From: Phycisphaeraceae bacterium
GTDB lineage: Bacteria > Planctomycetota > Phycisphaerae > Phycisphaerales > Phycisphaeraceae
Reading direction: 5' to 3'
Length of the DNA stretch: 64,000 bases
NCBI GenBank assembly: GCA_028284155.1
Contig: JANQSF010000028.1
Span: forward strand, 1-64,000
In this document: piece by piece, positions 7,785 to 15,906 of the stretch
Layout: each line of letters opens with the position of its first letter
Position numbering within the stretch: position 1 is the stretch's first letter
The notes under the pieces: model-generated
Told to the model about the DNA's origin: nothing
The model's input: the letters and a program-made list of their open reading frames with translations, nothing else
The model's database searches: none
Program-made: the position numbers and the translations under genes

Positions 7785-8834
7785 ATGGTCATTGTCATGC
7801 GACCCGAAGCCAGCGAAAACGACGTCGAACACGTGGTCGAACTCGTCCGCGAGATGGGCTTGAAAGAGCACGTGATCGTCGGCTCCGACCTGACCGTCGT
7901 CGCGGTCATCGGCGACGACCGCAAGAAGGAAAAGACCAAGCTCGAGCAGGCGCCCAACGTCGACCGCGTCGTGCCGATCCTCGCGCCGTACAAAATGGCG
8001 GCCAAGGAGAGCAAGGCCGAACGCACCCGCGTGCCGATCAACGACACCTGCGTCATCGGCGGCGAGGCCGTGCACGTCATGGCCGGGCCGTGCAGCGTCG
8101 AGAGCGAAGAACAAATCATGGACGCCGCGCGCCGCTGCAAGGCGGCCGGCGCGACCGCGCTGCGCGGCGGCGCATTCAAGCCGCGCACCAACCCGTACTC
8201 GTTCCAGGGCCTGGGCGAAGACGGCCTGAAACTGCTCGCCGCCGCCCGCGAAGAGACGGGGTTAGCCGTCGTCACCGAAGTGCTCACCCCAACCGACGTC
8301 GACCTCGTCGCCCGCTACGCCGACTGCCTGCAGGTCGGCACGCGCAACGCGCAGAACTTCAAACTACTCGAAGCGTGTGGCCAATCCGGCAAGCCCGTCC
8401 TCTACAAACGCGGCATGTCGATGACCATCTCCGAATGGTTGCAGGCCGCCGAATACATCCTCGCGGAAGGCAACCCCAACGTCATCCTCTGCGAACGCGG
8501 CATCCGCACTTTCGAGGACCACACGCGCAACACGCTGAGCCTGTCGGTCGTGCCCGAGGTCCACTACCGCTCGCACCTGCCGATCGTGATCGACCCGTCA
8601 CAGGGCACCGGCCACGCCCGCCTCGTCCCCGACATGTGCAAAGCCTCCGTCGCGGCCGGAGCGGACGGCCTGATCATCGAAGTCCACCCCGACCCCGAAC
8701 ACGCCATGACCGACGGCGGCCAATCGATCACACCCGATGCGTTGACCGAAACGATGCAGTCGCTACGACGCGTGGCGGAGGCGGTGGATCGGGTGTTGGG
8801 TGGGAGTGACGTAATGGACACGGCTAGTGTCTGA
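7785..8834 (+). CDS. aroF: 3-deoxy-7-phosphoheptulonate synthase (DAHP synthase), type I-beta
   Basis: Condenses PEP with erythrose 4-phosphate, the entry reaction of the shikimate pathway. 349 residues: an N-terminal ferredoxin-like regulatory domain (about 1-70) as in the Thermotoga-type enzymes, then the barrel with GPCSVE near 101, [49 protein letters not shown] and IDPSQGTGH, all hallmark segments including the metal and PEP sites. The ATG at 7785 follows CGGAG by about 9 nt; an in-frame TTG at 7632 is rejected because it lies inside the leader peptide. Expression is probably attenuated by the upstream leader; the ACT-like N-domain would add feedback control of the protein. Confidence 0.95.
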   Translation: MVIVMRPEASENDVEHVVELVREMGLKEHVIVGSDLTVVAVIGDDRKKEKTKLEQAPNVDRVVPILAPYKMAAKESKAERTRVPINDTCVIGGEAVHVMAGPCSVESEEQIMDAARRCKAAGATALRGGAFKPRTNPYSFQGLGEDGLKLLAAAREETGLAVVTEVLTPTDVDLVARYADCLQVGTRNAQNFKLLEACGQSGKPVLYKRGMSMTISEWLQAAEYILAEGNPNVILCERGIRTFEDHTRNTLSLSVVPEVHYRSHLPIVIDPSQGTGHARLVPDMCKASVAAGADGLIIEVHPDPEHAMTDGGQSITPDALTETMQSLRRVAEAVDRVLGGSDVMDTASV

Positions 8835-8871
8835 TTGTTGAATGTCCTTCCATAATTGCCTGGGGCAATCA

Positions 8872-9072
8872 ATGAGCGCCGACAAAAGACCCTTCCCAGA
8901 AGGTGAGAAGTGGGCTCAGATGATTGCTGAACTCGCAACGGATGGGCTGCTCTCCGCCGGCTTGATTGCCAACGATCAATTCGAACGTGCGGCCGAGATC
9001 ATTAGTGAAGAGATATTCGTGAGACTGTGTTTGCATGACTATCCGCCCAAGTTCGACCATGTGGACGACTGA
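8872..9072 (+). CDS. small hypothetical protein
   Basis: 66 residues, no family recognised. The sequence is mostly amphipathic helix with alternating acidic and hydrophobic residues (MIAELATDGLLSAGLI, AAEIISEEIFVRLCLHDYPP) and looks like a real folded protein rather than a shadow. The ATG at 8872 is preceded by GGGGC; a longer in-frame ATG at 8842 is less likely. It lies between aroF and the ACT-domain gene on the same strand and may be co-transcribed with aroF. Confidence 0.55.
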   Translation: MSADKRPFPEGEKWAQMIAELATDGLLSAGLIANDQFERAAEIISEEIFVRLCLHDYPPKFDHVDD

Positions 9073-9106
9073 CGACACTCGATCATTCCACTAACGCTCA
9101 CCACCC

Positions 9107-9637
9107 ATGCCCCACCTCGTCATCACCGCCGTCGGACCCGACCGGGCCGGTCTCGTGGACGACCTGACCGCGCACCTGCAGGCCGCGAACGTCAACATCG
9201 GCGACTCGCGCATGGCCAGGCTCGGCGGCCAATTCGCCCTGATCATGGAGGTCGAGGGCGACGCCGCGCAACTCACGTCGCTCCGCAACGACCTGCCGTC
9301 GGCCGGCGAGCAGTTCGGGCTGACGATCACACTCGCCGCGCAGGACGACGCAACCGACGGCTCGGCTGAATCAGCCGACACAACGACCTGCCGTGTGACC
9401 GTCACCGCGAAAGACCGTCCCGGCATCGTGCACAAGGTCGCGCACACGCTTTACGGTTTCGACGCCAACATCGAAGACCTCACGACCCACCCGCTCGAGG
9501 GCGAGTACGGCGCGACCCCGACGTTCAACATGTCACTGACCGTCACACTCCCGAAGCAGACCGACATGAATCAACTGCGCACCGCCCTGAACGACCTGGC
9601 CAACGACCTCGGCGGCGAGGTCGTCATCGACGATTGA
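9107..9637 (+). CDS. tandem ACT-domain protein, GcvR-like
   Basis: 176 residues with two ACT domains, roughly residues 1-80 (HLVITAVGPDRAGLVDDLTAHL) and 95-172 (CRVTVTAKDRPGIVHKVAHTL). This is the whole-protein layout of GcvR, the glycine-cleavage repressor accessory protein, and its relatives. ACT domains bind amino acids at domain interfaces. There is no DNA-binding or catalytic domain, so it probably senses an amino acid and acts on a partner. Position downstream of the attenuated aroF raises the possibility of an aromatic ligand; a glycine role is equally possible. Confidence 0.85.
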   Translation: MPHLVITAVGPDRAGLVDDLTAHLQAANVNIGDSRMARLGGQFALIMEVEGDAAQLTSLRNDLPSAGEQFGLTITLAAQDDATDGSAESADTTTCRVTVTAKDRPGIVHKVAHTLYGFDANIEDLTTHPLEGEYGATPTFNMSLTVTLPKQTDMNQLRTALNDLANDLGGEVVIDD

Positions 9638-9716
9638 CAAAAGACCGGCGACGCAAGCATCCGTCACCCCCAAACCGGGCTTTCCAAAGGTACAAATCTC
9701 ACCATTTCACATCGAC

Positions 9717-10130
9717 ATGCACTGCCGCCCCGCCACGCCCGACGACGCCCCGTTGCTGGCCGCGATGAACCACCGACTCATCTGCGATGAAGGCCACCGC
9801 AACACGATGAACGTCGAGCAACTGACCGAACGCATGGCCAACTGGCTCGCCGGTGAGTACGAAGCAACCGTCATCGAATACAACGGCGCCGACATCGGCT
9901 ACGCACTGTTCCGCCGTGAGCCCGAGCACGTCTACCTGCGACAGTTCTACATCGAACCCGCACACCGCCGGCGGGGCCTCGGCCGATCAGCGATGCGCTG
10001 GCTGCGCGACAACGCCTGGCGGGACGCCAAACGCATCCGCCTCGACGTGCTGACCCACAACGACCGCGCCATCGCGTTCTGGCGATCAGTTGGATTTGTC
10101 GATTATTGTGTCACGATGGAGTGGGAATGA
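9717..10130 (+). CDS. GNAT-family N-acetyltransferase
   Basis: 137 residues with a standard GNAT fold reading: N-terminal CRPATPDDAPLLAAM, central strand YLRQFYIEP, the acetyl-CoA-binding loop RRRGLGRSA at residues 84-92, and C-terminal VLTHNDRAIAFWRSVGFVDY. It transfers an acetyl group from acetyl-CoA to an amine; the acceptor is unknown. It ends 21 nt from the convergent YHS-domain gene. Confidence 0.88.
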   Translation: MHCRPATPDDAPLLAAMNHRLICDEGHRNTMNVEQLTERMANWLAGEYEATVIEYNGADIGYALFRREPEHVYLRQFYIEPAHRRRGLGRSAMRWLRDNAWRDAKRIRLDVLTHNDRAIAFWRSVGFVDYCVTMEWE

Positions 10131-10151
10131 CTCGATCCGCCCCCACTCCGA

Positions 10152-10898
10152 TCACCCCTTCTCCTTCGCGTCCTTCTTCTCCTTCGCCTTTTTCGCCTCG
10201 TATTCCGCGATGACCTCCTCGGCGTTCTCGGCGAAGTAATCCGCGCAGCCTTTGCAGCAGACGTAGTACGACTTGCCCTTGTAGGTGACGGTGCGTGACG
10301 ACTCGCCGCCGGTCACGACGCACTCGTTGGCCGTGCCCGTCCCGCCGAAGTTGCTACCCTCGCGTGTGTAACCGACCTGCGCCAACCGGGCGTTCGTGCT
10401 GCCCGACTTACGCGTCAGCAGTACGACGAGGCGGTCGCCCTGCGCGACGATGCGGAACATGATGCGGTCCGGGCGACCGTCGTCAGCCTTGGGGTTTTCA
10501 ACGACCAGTGCGCCACGGTCGTCAAGCGAACCGGTAAACCGTTCTGTCTTCTTCCCGTCCGGAAGCGTACCGACGAAGACGAACGTGCCCGCCTTCTCGC
10601 CCGGCTCAATCCGCCCCTTGGAAAAGTACTTGGCTGTGGTGGCGTTGAACGTCAAGGCGGTGGCCTTCTCGTCAAAGGTGTACGACCACTCCGCCTTCTC
10701 CTGCCACGCCCCGTCCGTCGAGCCACGCCGAGGCAGCCCGACACCCCGCCAATCGCCGACCAGGTCGCGCAAGGGCTTGAGCGCCTCAACAGCCTTCTTG
10801 TCGATGGCCTTGGGCTTGTCGTCCTTAGCCGCGCCGGTGAGTACGGCGGCGGCGAATAAAGCGAGGGCGACGGCGGGAACGAATCGAGGCATGTGCAT
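10152..10898 (-). CDS. exported protein with C-terminal YHS-like metal-binding domain
   Basis: 248 residues with an N-terminal signal peptide (FVPAVALALFAAAVLTG). The middle (about 40-185) is a beta-rich domain of a kind seen in exported planctomycete proteins, with WRGVGLPRRG near residue 52. Residues 187-230 match a YHS domain: Cys193 in ECVVTGG, then VTYKGKSYYVCCKGCADYF with Cys214, Cys215 and Cys218. The last 15 residues are Lys/Glu repeats. YHS domains bind soft metals such as copper; this one would act outside the cytoplasm. ATG at 10898 with GGAG about 8 nt upstream. It lies downstream of a DUF1501 gene on the same strand. Confidence 0.75.
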   Translation of the reverse strand: MHMPRFVPAVALALFAAAVLTGAAKDDKPKAIDKKAVEALKPLRDLVGDWRGVGLPRRGSTDGAWQEKAEWSYTFDEKATALTFNATTAKYFSKGRIEPGEKAGTFVFVGTLPDGKKTERFTGSLDDRGALVVENPKADDGRPDRIMFRIVAQGDRLVVLLTRKSGSTNARLAQVGYTREGSNFGGTGTANECVVTGGESSRTVTYKGKSYYVCCKGCADYFAENAEEVIAEYEAKKAKEKKDAKEKG

Positions 10899-11096
10899 GA
10901 GGGGCTCCGATGGTGTCCTGTACGGTTGTTCTGCATCCGACTCAAACGCGAAGACGCGAGGGGGAGGAAATCGCGAAGGTGTTTGAGCGTTGTCGTCAGG
11001 CGGGGTCGGTCATCTATCGATTGAACCGTCGTGTGCGTGGGTTACAACGTGGACCACCACCCCTGATCAGCGCCGCTGCTAACAGCGTCGACCGCC

Positions 11097-12524
11097 TCAC
11101 GCAAACAGTGCGTCGATCGGTTGGCCTTTGCCGTCCTTCGTTACGTAGAACGGCCGCTTCTCGACTTCGATTGCATAGCGCGGCGAGACGCCCATCGCCT
11201 TGTAGATCGACGCGTGCAGGTCGGTGATCGTCACCGGGTCGGCGATCGTCGTGCACGGGCTTTCCTCAGCCGTTTGGCCGTGCAGGTGGCCCTGCTTCAC
11301 ACCGCCGCCGAACATCAGCACGCTGCCCGCGCCGGTGAAGTGGCGGTGCATGCCGAAAAACTTCAGGTCGTTGATGACGGCAGGCTGCTGCACCTGGTCG
11401 CGCACCGGTTTGTCCGTCTTGCCCTCGACAAGCACGCTGCGGCTGAATTCGCTGGCCAAAACGATCAGCGTGCGTTCAAGTCGGCCCGTCTTCGCCAGGT
11501 CACGCACGAGCTGCGCGATCGGGCGGTCGATCATCTGCTTGAGCTTGGCCAACCGCGTGTGGCCGTTGTCGTGCGTGTCCCACCACTTGAATGGGATGTA
11601 CTCGGTGGTCACCTCGATAAACCGCGCGCCCGCCTCGGTCAATCGCTTGGCCAGCAGACAGCCCAAACCGAATCGGCCGGTGTTGTACGTCTCGTAAGAG
11701 GCCTTTGGCTCCAGCGACAGGTCGAACGCCTTGGCCGCGGGTGAGTCTAATAACTTGTAAGCGTTGTCGAGGCTGCGCAACAACGACTCGCGTTGATAAT
11801 CGATGCCGTGCTCGGCGATCGGGCTCGCTTTGAGCATCCGCTTGTAAGCCTCGTACCGCGCACGGAAACGCTTGCGGCTCATGCCGGCCGGCGGACGCAC
11901 CGCCTCGACCGCCTGCGTCGGCTCGGGAATCCGAAACGGCCCGTACTCACTGCCCAATACGCCGGCCGTCTGAAAGGCCTTCAGTTCCTCCGCCTCGCCG
12001 TTGCCCTCATAGGGCTGCCCGATATCGATAAACGACGGGATCGCGTCGTTGTTCGGCCCAAGCGCCTGCGCGACCCACGCACCGAGGTGCGGCGCGGTCA
12101 CCGTCAGCGGCGGCTCGTAGCCGGTGTGCCAGTGGTACTGATGCCGCGAGTGCAGAATGTGCCCCAGGTCGCCAACGACATGCGAGCGTATCAGCGTCGC
12201 CTTGTCCATCACCGACCCGATGTTCTCAAGGTGTTGCGTGAGCTTGATGTGGTCGACGTTCGTGTCGATCGTCGGAAACGTCGAAACCACATCCGCCGCC
12301 TTCATGCCCTTCTTGAACGGCGTGTGCCGCTTCGGGTCAAACGTTTCCGTGTGGGCCATGCCGCCGCCCATCCACAACAGGATGAGCGTGTCAGCCTTGG
12401 CGTTCGGCTTGTCAACGAGGTCAGCGCCGCTGACAACCTGCGGCGCGCCGGCCGCCAGTGCGCCCAGCGTCGCGGCACTGGCGGTTTTGAGGAAGTCGCG
12501 GCGTGAAGCGTCTGAATGTCTCAT
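11097..12524 (-). CDS. DUF1501 family protein, Tat-exported
   Basis: 475 residues with a twin-arginine signal near the start (ASRRDFLKTASAATLGALAAG). The mature part shows the sulfatase/alkaline-phosphatase-like DUF1501 fold: LILLWMGGGMAHTETFDPK near residue 45, a central ARFIEVTTEYIPFKWWDTHDNG, and LIVLASEFSRS then FGGGVKQGHLHG towards the end. Catalysis is unproven for this family. It is encoded 38 nt downstream of a DUF1549/DUF1553 gene; such pairs recur in planctomycetes and are thought to act together at the cell surface, possibly on polysaccharides. The ATG at 12524 is chosen because it places the twin-arginine motif 7-8 residues in. Confidence 0.9.
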   Translation of the reverse strand: MRHSDASRRDFLKTASAATLGALAAGAPQVVSGADLVDKPNAKADTLILLWMGGGMAHTETFDPKRHTPFKKGMKAADVVSTFPTIDTNVDHIKLTQHLENIGSVMDKATLIRSHVVGDLGHILHSRHQYHWHTGYEPPLTVTAPHLGAWVAQALGPNNDAIPSFIDIGQPYEGNGEAEELKAFQTAGVLGSEYGPFRIPEPTQAVEAVRPPAGMSRKRFRARYEAYKRMLKASPIAEHGIDYQRESLLRSLDNAYKLLDSPAAKAFDLSLEPKASYETYNTGRFGLGCLLAKRLTEAGARFIEVTTEYIPFKWWDTHDNGHTRLAKLKQMIDRPIAQLVRDLAKTGRLERTLIVLASEFSRSVLVEGKTDKPVRDQVQQPAVINDLKFFGMHRHFTGAGSVLMFGGGVKQGHLHGQTAEESPCTTIADPVTITDLHASIYKAMGVSPRYAIEVEKRPFYVTKDGKGQPIDALFA

Positions 12525-12562
12525 GGTGAGTCGTCCAGGGTCGTTCTCGATCAATCCAGCCA

Positions 12563-15121
12563 CTATTGAATCAACTGAAACTCCGGCAACATCGTCAACA
12601 CCCACAGCAGGTCCTGAAACCCCTCCGCAGACGCCCGTTCACCGACCAGGTCGCGGGCTACGCCAGCCTCTTCCACGTTCGGCGATCTGCCCAGCGTCGC
12701 GCGATACAGGGCGTCGATACTCGCCGCCGCATCGCCGCCCCCGTGACCCACCCAATGCCGCCCACCTGCCTTGAGTAACCGGTCGAGCGTTTCGCCGTTC
12801 GTCAGTTCCAAGGTCTGCAACGTCGTCGCGGCCGACTCGCGTCGGGTGACGACCTGTTCGCGGTTGGGGCGCCCAAGCGCCTGCATCAGCGCGTCGCGAT
12901 CGGCGAAGACCGCGCGGACGCGGTCGGCCGACGCGGGTGCCGCCTTGCTGTCAGCCGACAGCGTCAACACCGCGCCAAGTTTCCACGGCCCGCCCGTTCC
13001 CGGGGCGAGCACAGCCGCGTGCTTCCAGTTCTTCACGTCGTGCTGTAACGTGTTCCATCCTTTGGCCAGCACCTTCCGCCAAAGCCAAGTCGCGTCGCTG
13101 GCGACGAACCAATCGGCCTTACCGTTCTTCACACCCATCATCGTCAGGGCGAAGCCGGCCGGGTTCGCGCCTTTGACTTCCAAACCGGCGCGCGTTTCCG
13201 GATCGGGCCAATTGATCGCCTCGGCCGCGATGACGTTCTCGCCGGCCCGCAGGTGCTTGGCCACGTCCACGCGGATCGGCTTGGTCCACTCCCGCGTGGC
13301 GCCGACGCGCCGGCCATTGACGTAAAGCGCCAGCGTGTTGTCGGCCGTCGCGACGACGACCGCGCGGTCCGGCTTGGCGCTCAACTTCACGACCTTGCGC
13401 AGGAAGATCCGCCCGCCCGGGTCGGCGCTGGCCGCGTTCTTGTGGCTCCAGATCCATTGCCCCGCGACGCGCGGACCTTGCTTCGAACGCTGCGTCGCGC
13501 TCGGACGAGTCGAACCGATCACTGTCTGCGCCGCAGTCAATTGACCGCCCTGCCCGCGACCCGCGCCCTTTGTCATCGCCCCGGTCACCGGCTGCCACTG
13601 ACCCGTCAGCATGCTCACCGAATCGATGAACTGCTCAGCAGACATCCGCTTGACCCACGGGCCGCGGAACACAAAGTTGCGTGCCTCCGCCGACTCCGGC
13701 ACCGGTGCGCCGACGCTCGGCAACTGGTACGCCCGCGACGTGCAGATCAACTTCAATGTCCGCTTCAGGTCGTAGCCGTTGTCCTGCAAATCCGCCGCGA
13801 GCCAATCCAGCAGGTCGGCGTCGAACGGCGTCTGATCCAGATCGTCGACCAACTCAACGATGCCGCGCCCCATCAGCCGTTCCCACAGACGGTTGACGAT
13901 CGTGCGCGTCAACCGGCCGTTGTCGGCGCTGGTCACGATGCGGGCGAGTTGCTCGATGCGTTTGGCCTTGGGCGCAGCCGCGTCGATCTTGCCGAGTTGC
14001 GGGTAAAGGAAGTGCACGTCGGCCATTTTGCCCGTCGGCTTGTCGCAACGGTGGATCTCCAGTTTCCCGTCGGCGAACACGGCCGCGAGGCCGTACGCGT
14101 CGGTCAGTTTCCAGTCGTTGATGAACGAGTCGTGACACGACGCGCACTTGATGTTCGTACCGAGGAAGACCTGCGAGATCGTCTGTGCCGCCTGCAACTC
14201 ACGCCGCTGCGAGTCGTTCACGACGCCCCGCCACTTGATGCCGTAAGTGAATCCTTCCGCACCAGACACGCCGGTAATCAACTCATAGACAAACCGGTCG
14301 TACGTCTTGTTCTCGTACAGTGCGCGATAAAGCCAACCGGTGATCTGCTTCCGCCCGCCGTCGATGTAGCCCGTCCCGCGGTAGGCGTTGCGCAGCGCGT
14401 CGTTCCAAAACGTCATCCAGTGGTCGGCGTAGGCGCGGTTGTCTTCGAGCAGCGCATCGACCAGCCGGGCGCGCTTGTCCGGACGTTTGTCGTTTTCAAA
14501 CGCCGCCAACACTTGCGGGGTCGGCAGCAAGCCGGTCAGGTCAAGATGCACACGCCGGGCGAACAGCCGATCGCTGACGACCTGTCGACGTGTCACGCCG
14601 TGCTTCTTGAAGTACGGGTCGAGCAGACGATCAATCGGATGAGCCGTCGCGCTATTCGGGCCGACATTCGGCAAGGCCGGGCGACGCGGCTTGACGTCCT
14701 TCTTTGTCTGCGACCCAAACGCAAAGCCCTTCGGCCAATCCGCGCCTTGATTGATCCAGGCCTTGAGCACGGCGATCTGCTTGGCGCTCAGCGCGTCACT
14801 CTCAGCGGGCATTCGTAACTCGGGGCTTTCACTGGTGATCAGCTCGATCAGCAGGCTTTGGTCAGCCTTGCCCGGGACGATCGCCGCGTCCGTGCTGCCT
14901 CCCTTGAGCAGCGCCTCGCGCGTGTTGATCGACAGCTTGCCCTTGCTCTGCGAACCGGCGTGACACTTCGAACAATGGTGTTGCAGGATCGGCTTGACCT
15001 GCCGATCGAAGTCGATGCGCTGGGCGGGCGCGTCGGCGGCGGTGGTCACCTGGCATAGCAGAGCCGACACCGCGAACAGGCTCGATGCAACGAAAAACGA
15101 AGTGGTATTTCCAAGATTCAT
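12563..15121 (-). CDS. DUF1549/DUF1553 protein with N-terminal Planctomycete-type cytochrome c
   Basis: 852 residues, exported. After the signal peptide, residues 35-130 form a c-type haem domain with CSKCH at 50-54 and MPAES near 110 as a likely distal Met. DUF1549 follows (HPIDRLLDPYFKKHGV, MTFWNDALRNAYRG) with a second haem-like motif CASCHDSF. DUF1553 makes the C-terminus (TIVNRLWERLMGRGIVELVDDLDQTPF). Between them, about residues 540-700, is a beta-rich insert with WIWSHKNAASADPGGRIFLRK, a galactose-binding-like jelly roll by appearance. It heads a two-gene unit with DUF1501. The ATG at 15121 is preferred over an in-frame GTG three codons upstream. Confidence 0.9.
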   Translation of the reverse strand: MNLGNTTSFFVASSLFAVSALLCQVTTAADAPAQRIDFDRQVKPILQHHCSKCHAGSQSKGKLSINTREALLKGGSTDAAIVPGKADQSLLIELITSESPELRMPAESDALSAKQIAVLKAWINQGADWPKGFAFGSQTKKDVKPRRPALPNVGPNSATAHPIDRLLDPYFKKHGVTRRQVVSDRLFARRVHLDLTGLLPTPQVLAAFENDKRPDKRARLVDALLEDNRAYADHWMTFWNDALRNAYRGTGYIDGGRKQITGWLYRALYENKTYDRFVYELITGVSGAEGFTYGIKWRGVVNDSQRRELQAAQTISQVFLGTNIKCASCHDSFINDWKLTDAYGLAAVFADGKLEIHRCDKPTGKMADVHFLYPQLGKIDAAAPKAKRIEQLARIVTSADNGRLTRTIVNRLWERLMGRGIVELVDDLDQTPFDADLLDWLAADLQDNGYDLKRTLKLICTSRAYQLPSVGAPVPESAEARNFVFRGPWVKRMSAEQFIDSVSMLTGQWQPVTGAMTKGAGRGQGGQLTAAQTVIGSTRPSATQRSKQGPRVAGQWIWSHKNAASADPGGRIFLRKVVKLSAKPDRAVVVATADNTLALYVNGRRVGATREWTKPIRVDVAKHLRAGENVIAAEAINWPDPETRAGLEVKGANPAGFALTMMGVKNGKADWFVASDATWLWRKVLAKGWNTLQHDVKNWKHAAVLAPGTGGPWKLGAVLTLSADSKAAPASADRVRAVFADRDALMQALGRPNREQVVTRRESAATTLQTLELTNGETLDRLLKAGGRHWVGHGGGDAAASIDALYRATLGRSPNVEEAGVARDLVGERASAEGFQDLLWVLTMLPEFQLIQ

Positions 15122-15192
15122 AAGCCTCACATCTTACGCACCATTCCTGAGCACATCGTTAATCCGGCCGTAGTTCGCTTTGACGTCAAGAT

Positions 15193-15263
15193 TCGTGCCA
15201 CGGCCGTGTCGGCCGTGCGGCTCGTCGATGGTGTTTCGCACGGCCGACACGGCCGTGGCACGA
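15193..15263. repeat. 27-bp perfect inverted repeat, GGCCGTGTCGGCC family
   Basis: Arms 15193-15219 and 15237-15263, loop 17 nt. Outside the perfect arms the symmetry continues imperfectly for about 20 bp each side (CTTTGACGTCAAG against CGGGTCAAAGTG). The core GGCCGTGTCGGCC recurs in the 24-mers at 31246 and 35912. It fills the gap between the DUF1549 gene and the VOC gene. Confidence 0.88.
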
Positions 15264-15296
15264 GACAAGCGTACGGGTCAAAGTGAACGACTGCGG

Positions 15297-15782
15297 TCAA
15301 TCCGTCCGCCGTTTGTATTCGCACAGTTCGAGCAGATTCCCCTCGGGGTCGTGAAAATAAACCAGCCGCTTCCGCACCCCGCCCGCATAGGTCACCTGCG
15401 CATCAGGCACTTGCTGCACGTCGCTGAAAAACGTGACGCCCGCGTCGCGCAGCCGGGCCGCCGCCGCGTCGATGTCCGACACGCGGAACGCCAGGTGACG
15501 CAGCCCCGCCGTGTTGCTCACACCAAGACCGTCGGGCCGAATGCCGTCGGGCGCCTCGTAACGGATCAACTCCAAACGTGTGCCGCCCGACTCGATCGCA
15601 GCCGGTGCCTCCAAGTAGACGACGTGCGCGACGACACCTGTCAACCCGACCGTCCGCTCGACCCACTCGCCGCTGATGGTGACTTCTTTGGTCACCGCCA
15701 ACCCGATCGCGTCGCGGTAAAACGCCGTCATCGCCGGCAGGTCGTTGACAACCATGTTGACGTGGTCCAACTGCTCGATCAT
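15297..15782 (-). CDS. VOC superfamily protein (glyoxalase / methylmalonyl-CoA epimerase-like)
   Basis: 161 residues with paired beta-alpha-beta-beta-beta units: LDHVNMVVNDLPAMTAFYRDAIGL at the N-terminus and LRHLAFRVSDIDAAAARLRDAGVTF in the second half, ending YFHDPEGNLLELCEY. Candidate metal ligands are His7, a Glu in LELIRYE, His in LRHLAF and the terminal Glu in NLLELCE. The fold is sure; the reaction (isomerase, dioxygenase or lyase) cannot be assigned. ATG at 15782 with GAGGG about 10 nt upstream. Confidence 0.85.
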   Translation of the reverse strand: MIEQLDHVNMVVNDLPAMTAFYRDAIGLAVTKEVTISGEWVERTVGLTGVVAHVVYLEAPAAIESGGTRLELIRYEAPDGIRPDGLGVSNTAGLRHLAFRVSDIDAAAARLRDAGVTFFSDVQQVPDAQVTYAGGVRKRLVYFHDPEGNLLELCEYKRRTD

Positions 15783-15894
15783 TGCAATTCAATCCCTCGA
15801 CGACGACAACGAAACCAGAAACCCGTATCGCAAGGCCCCGCGGGGACCTGCTTAATTCACCACAACCGCCCGCACCACGATAGCGTCTCAAACT

Positions 15895-15900
15895 TAGAAT
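15895..15900 (+). promoter_or_regulatory. -10 element TAGAAT, leaderless start of nadE
   Basis: TAGAAT ends 6 nt before the nadE ATG, so transcription should begin at or next to the start codon. No Shine-Dalgarno and no good -35 box are seen. Confidence 0.6.
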
Positions 15901-15906
15901 ACCGCC

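Noticed and set aside
7100-8287. Long open frame antisense to aroF and its leader
   Set aside because: Ser/Arg-rich composition and complete overlap with the well-supported DAHP synthase; a mirror of GC-rich codon use.
13253-14818. 521-codon plus-strand frame opposite DUF1549/DUF1553
   Set aside because: No recognisable motif and the sense strand carries haem motifs and conserved segments.
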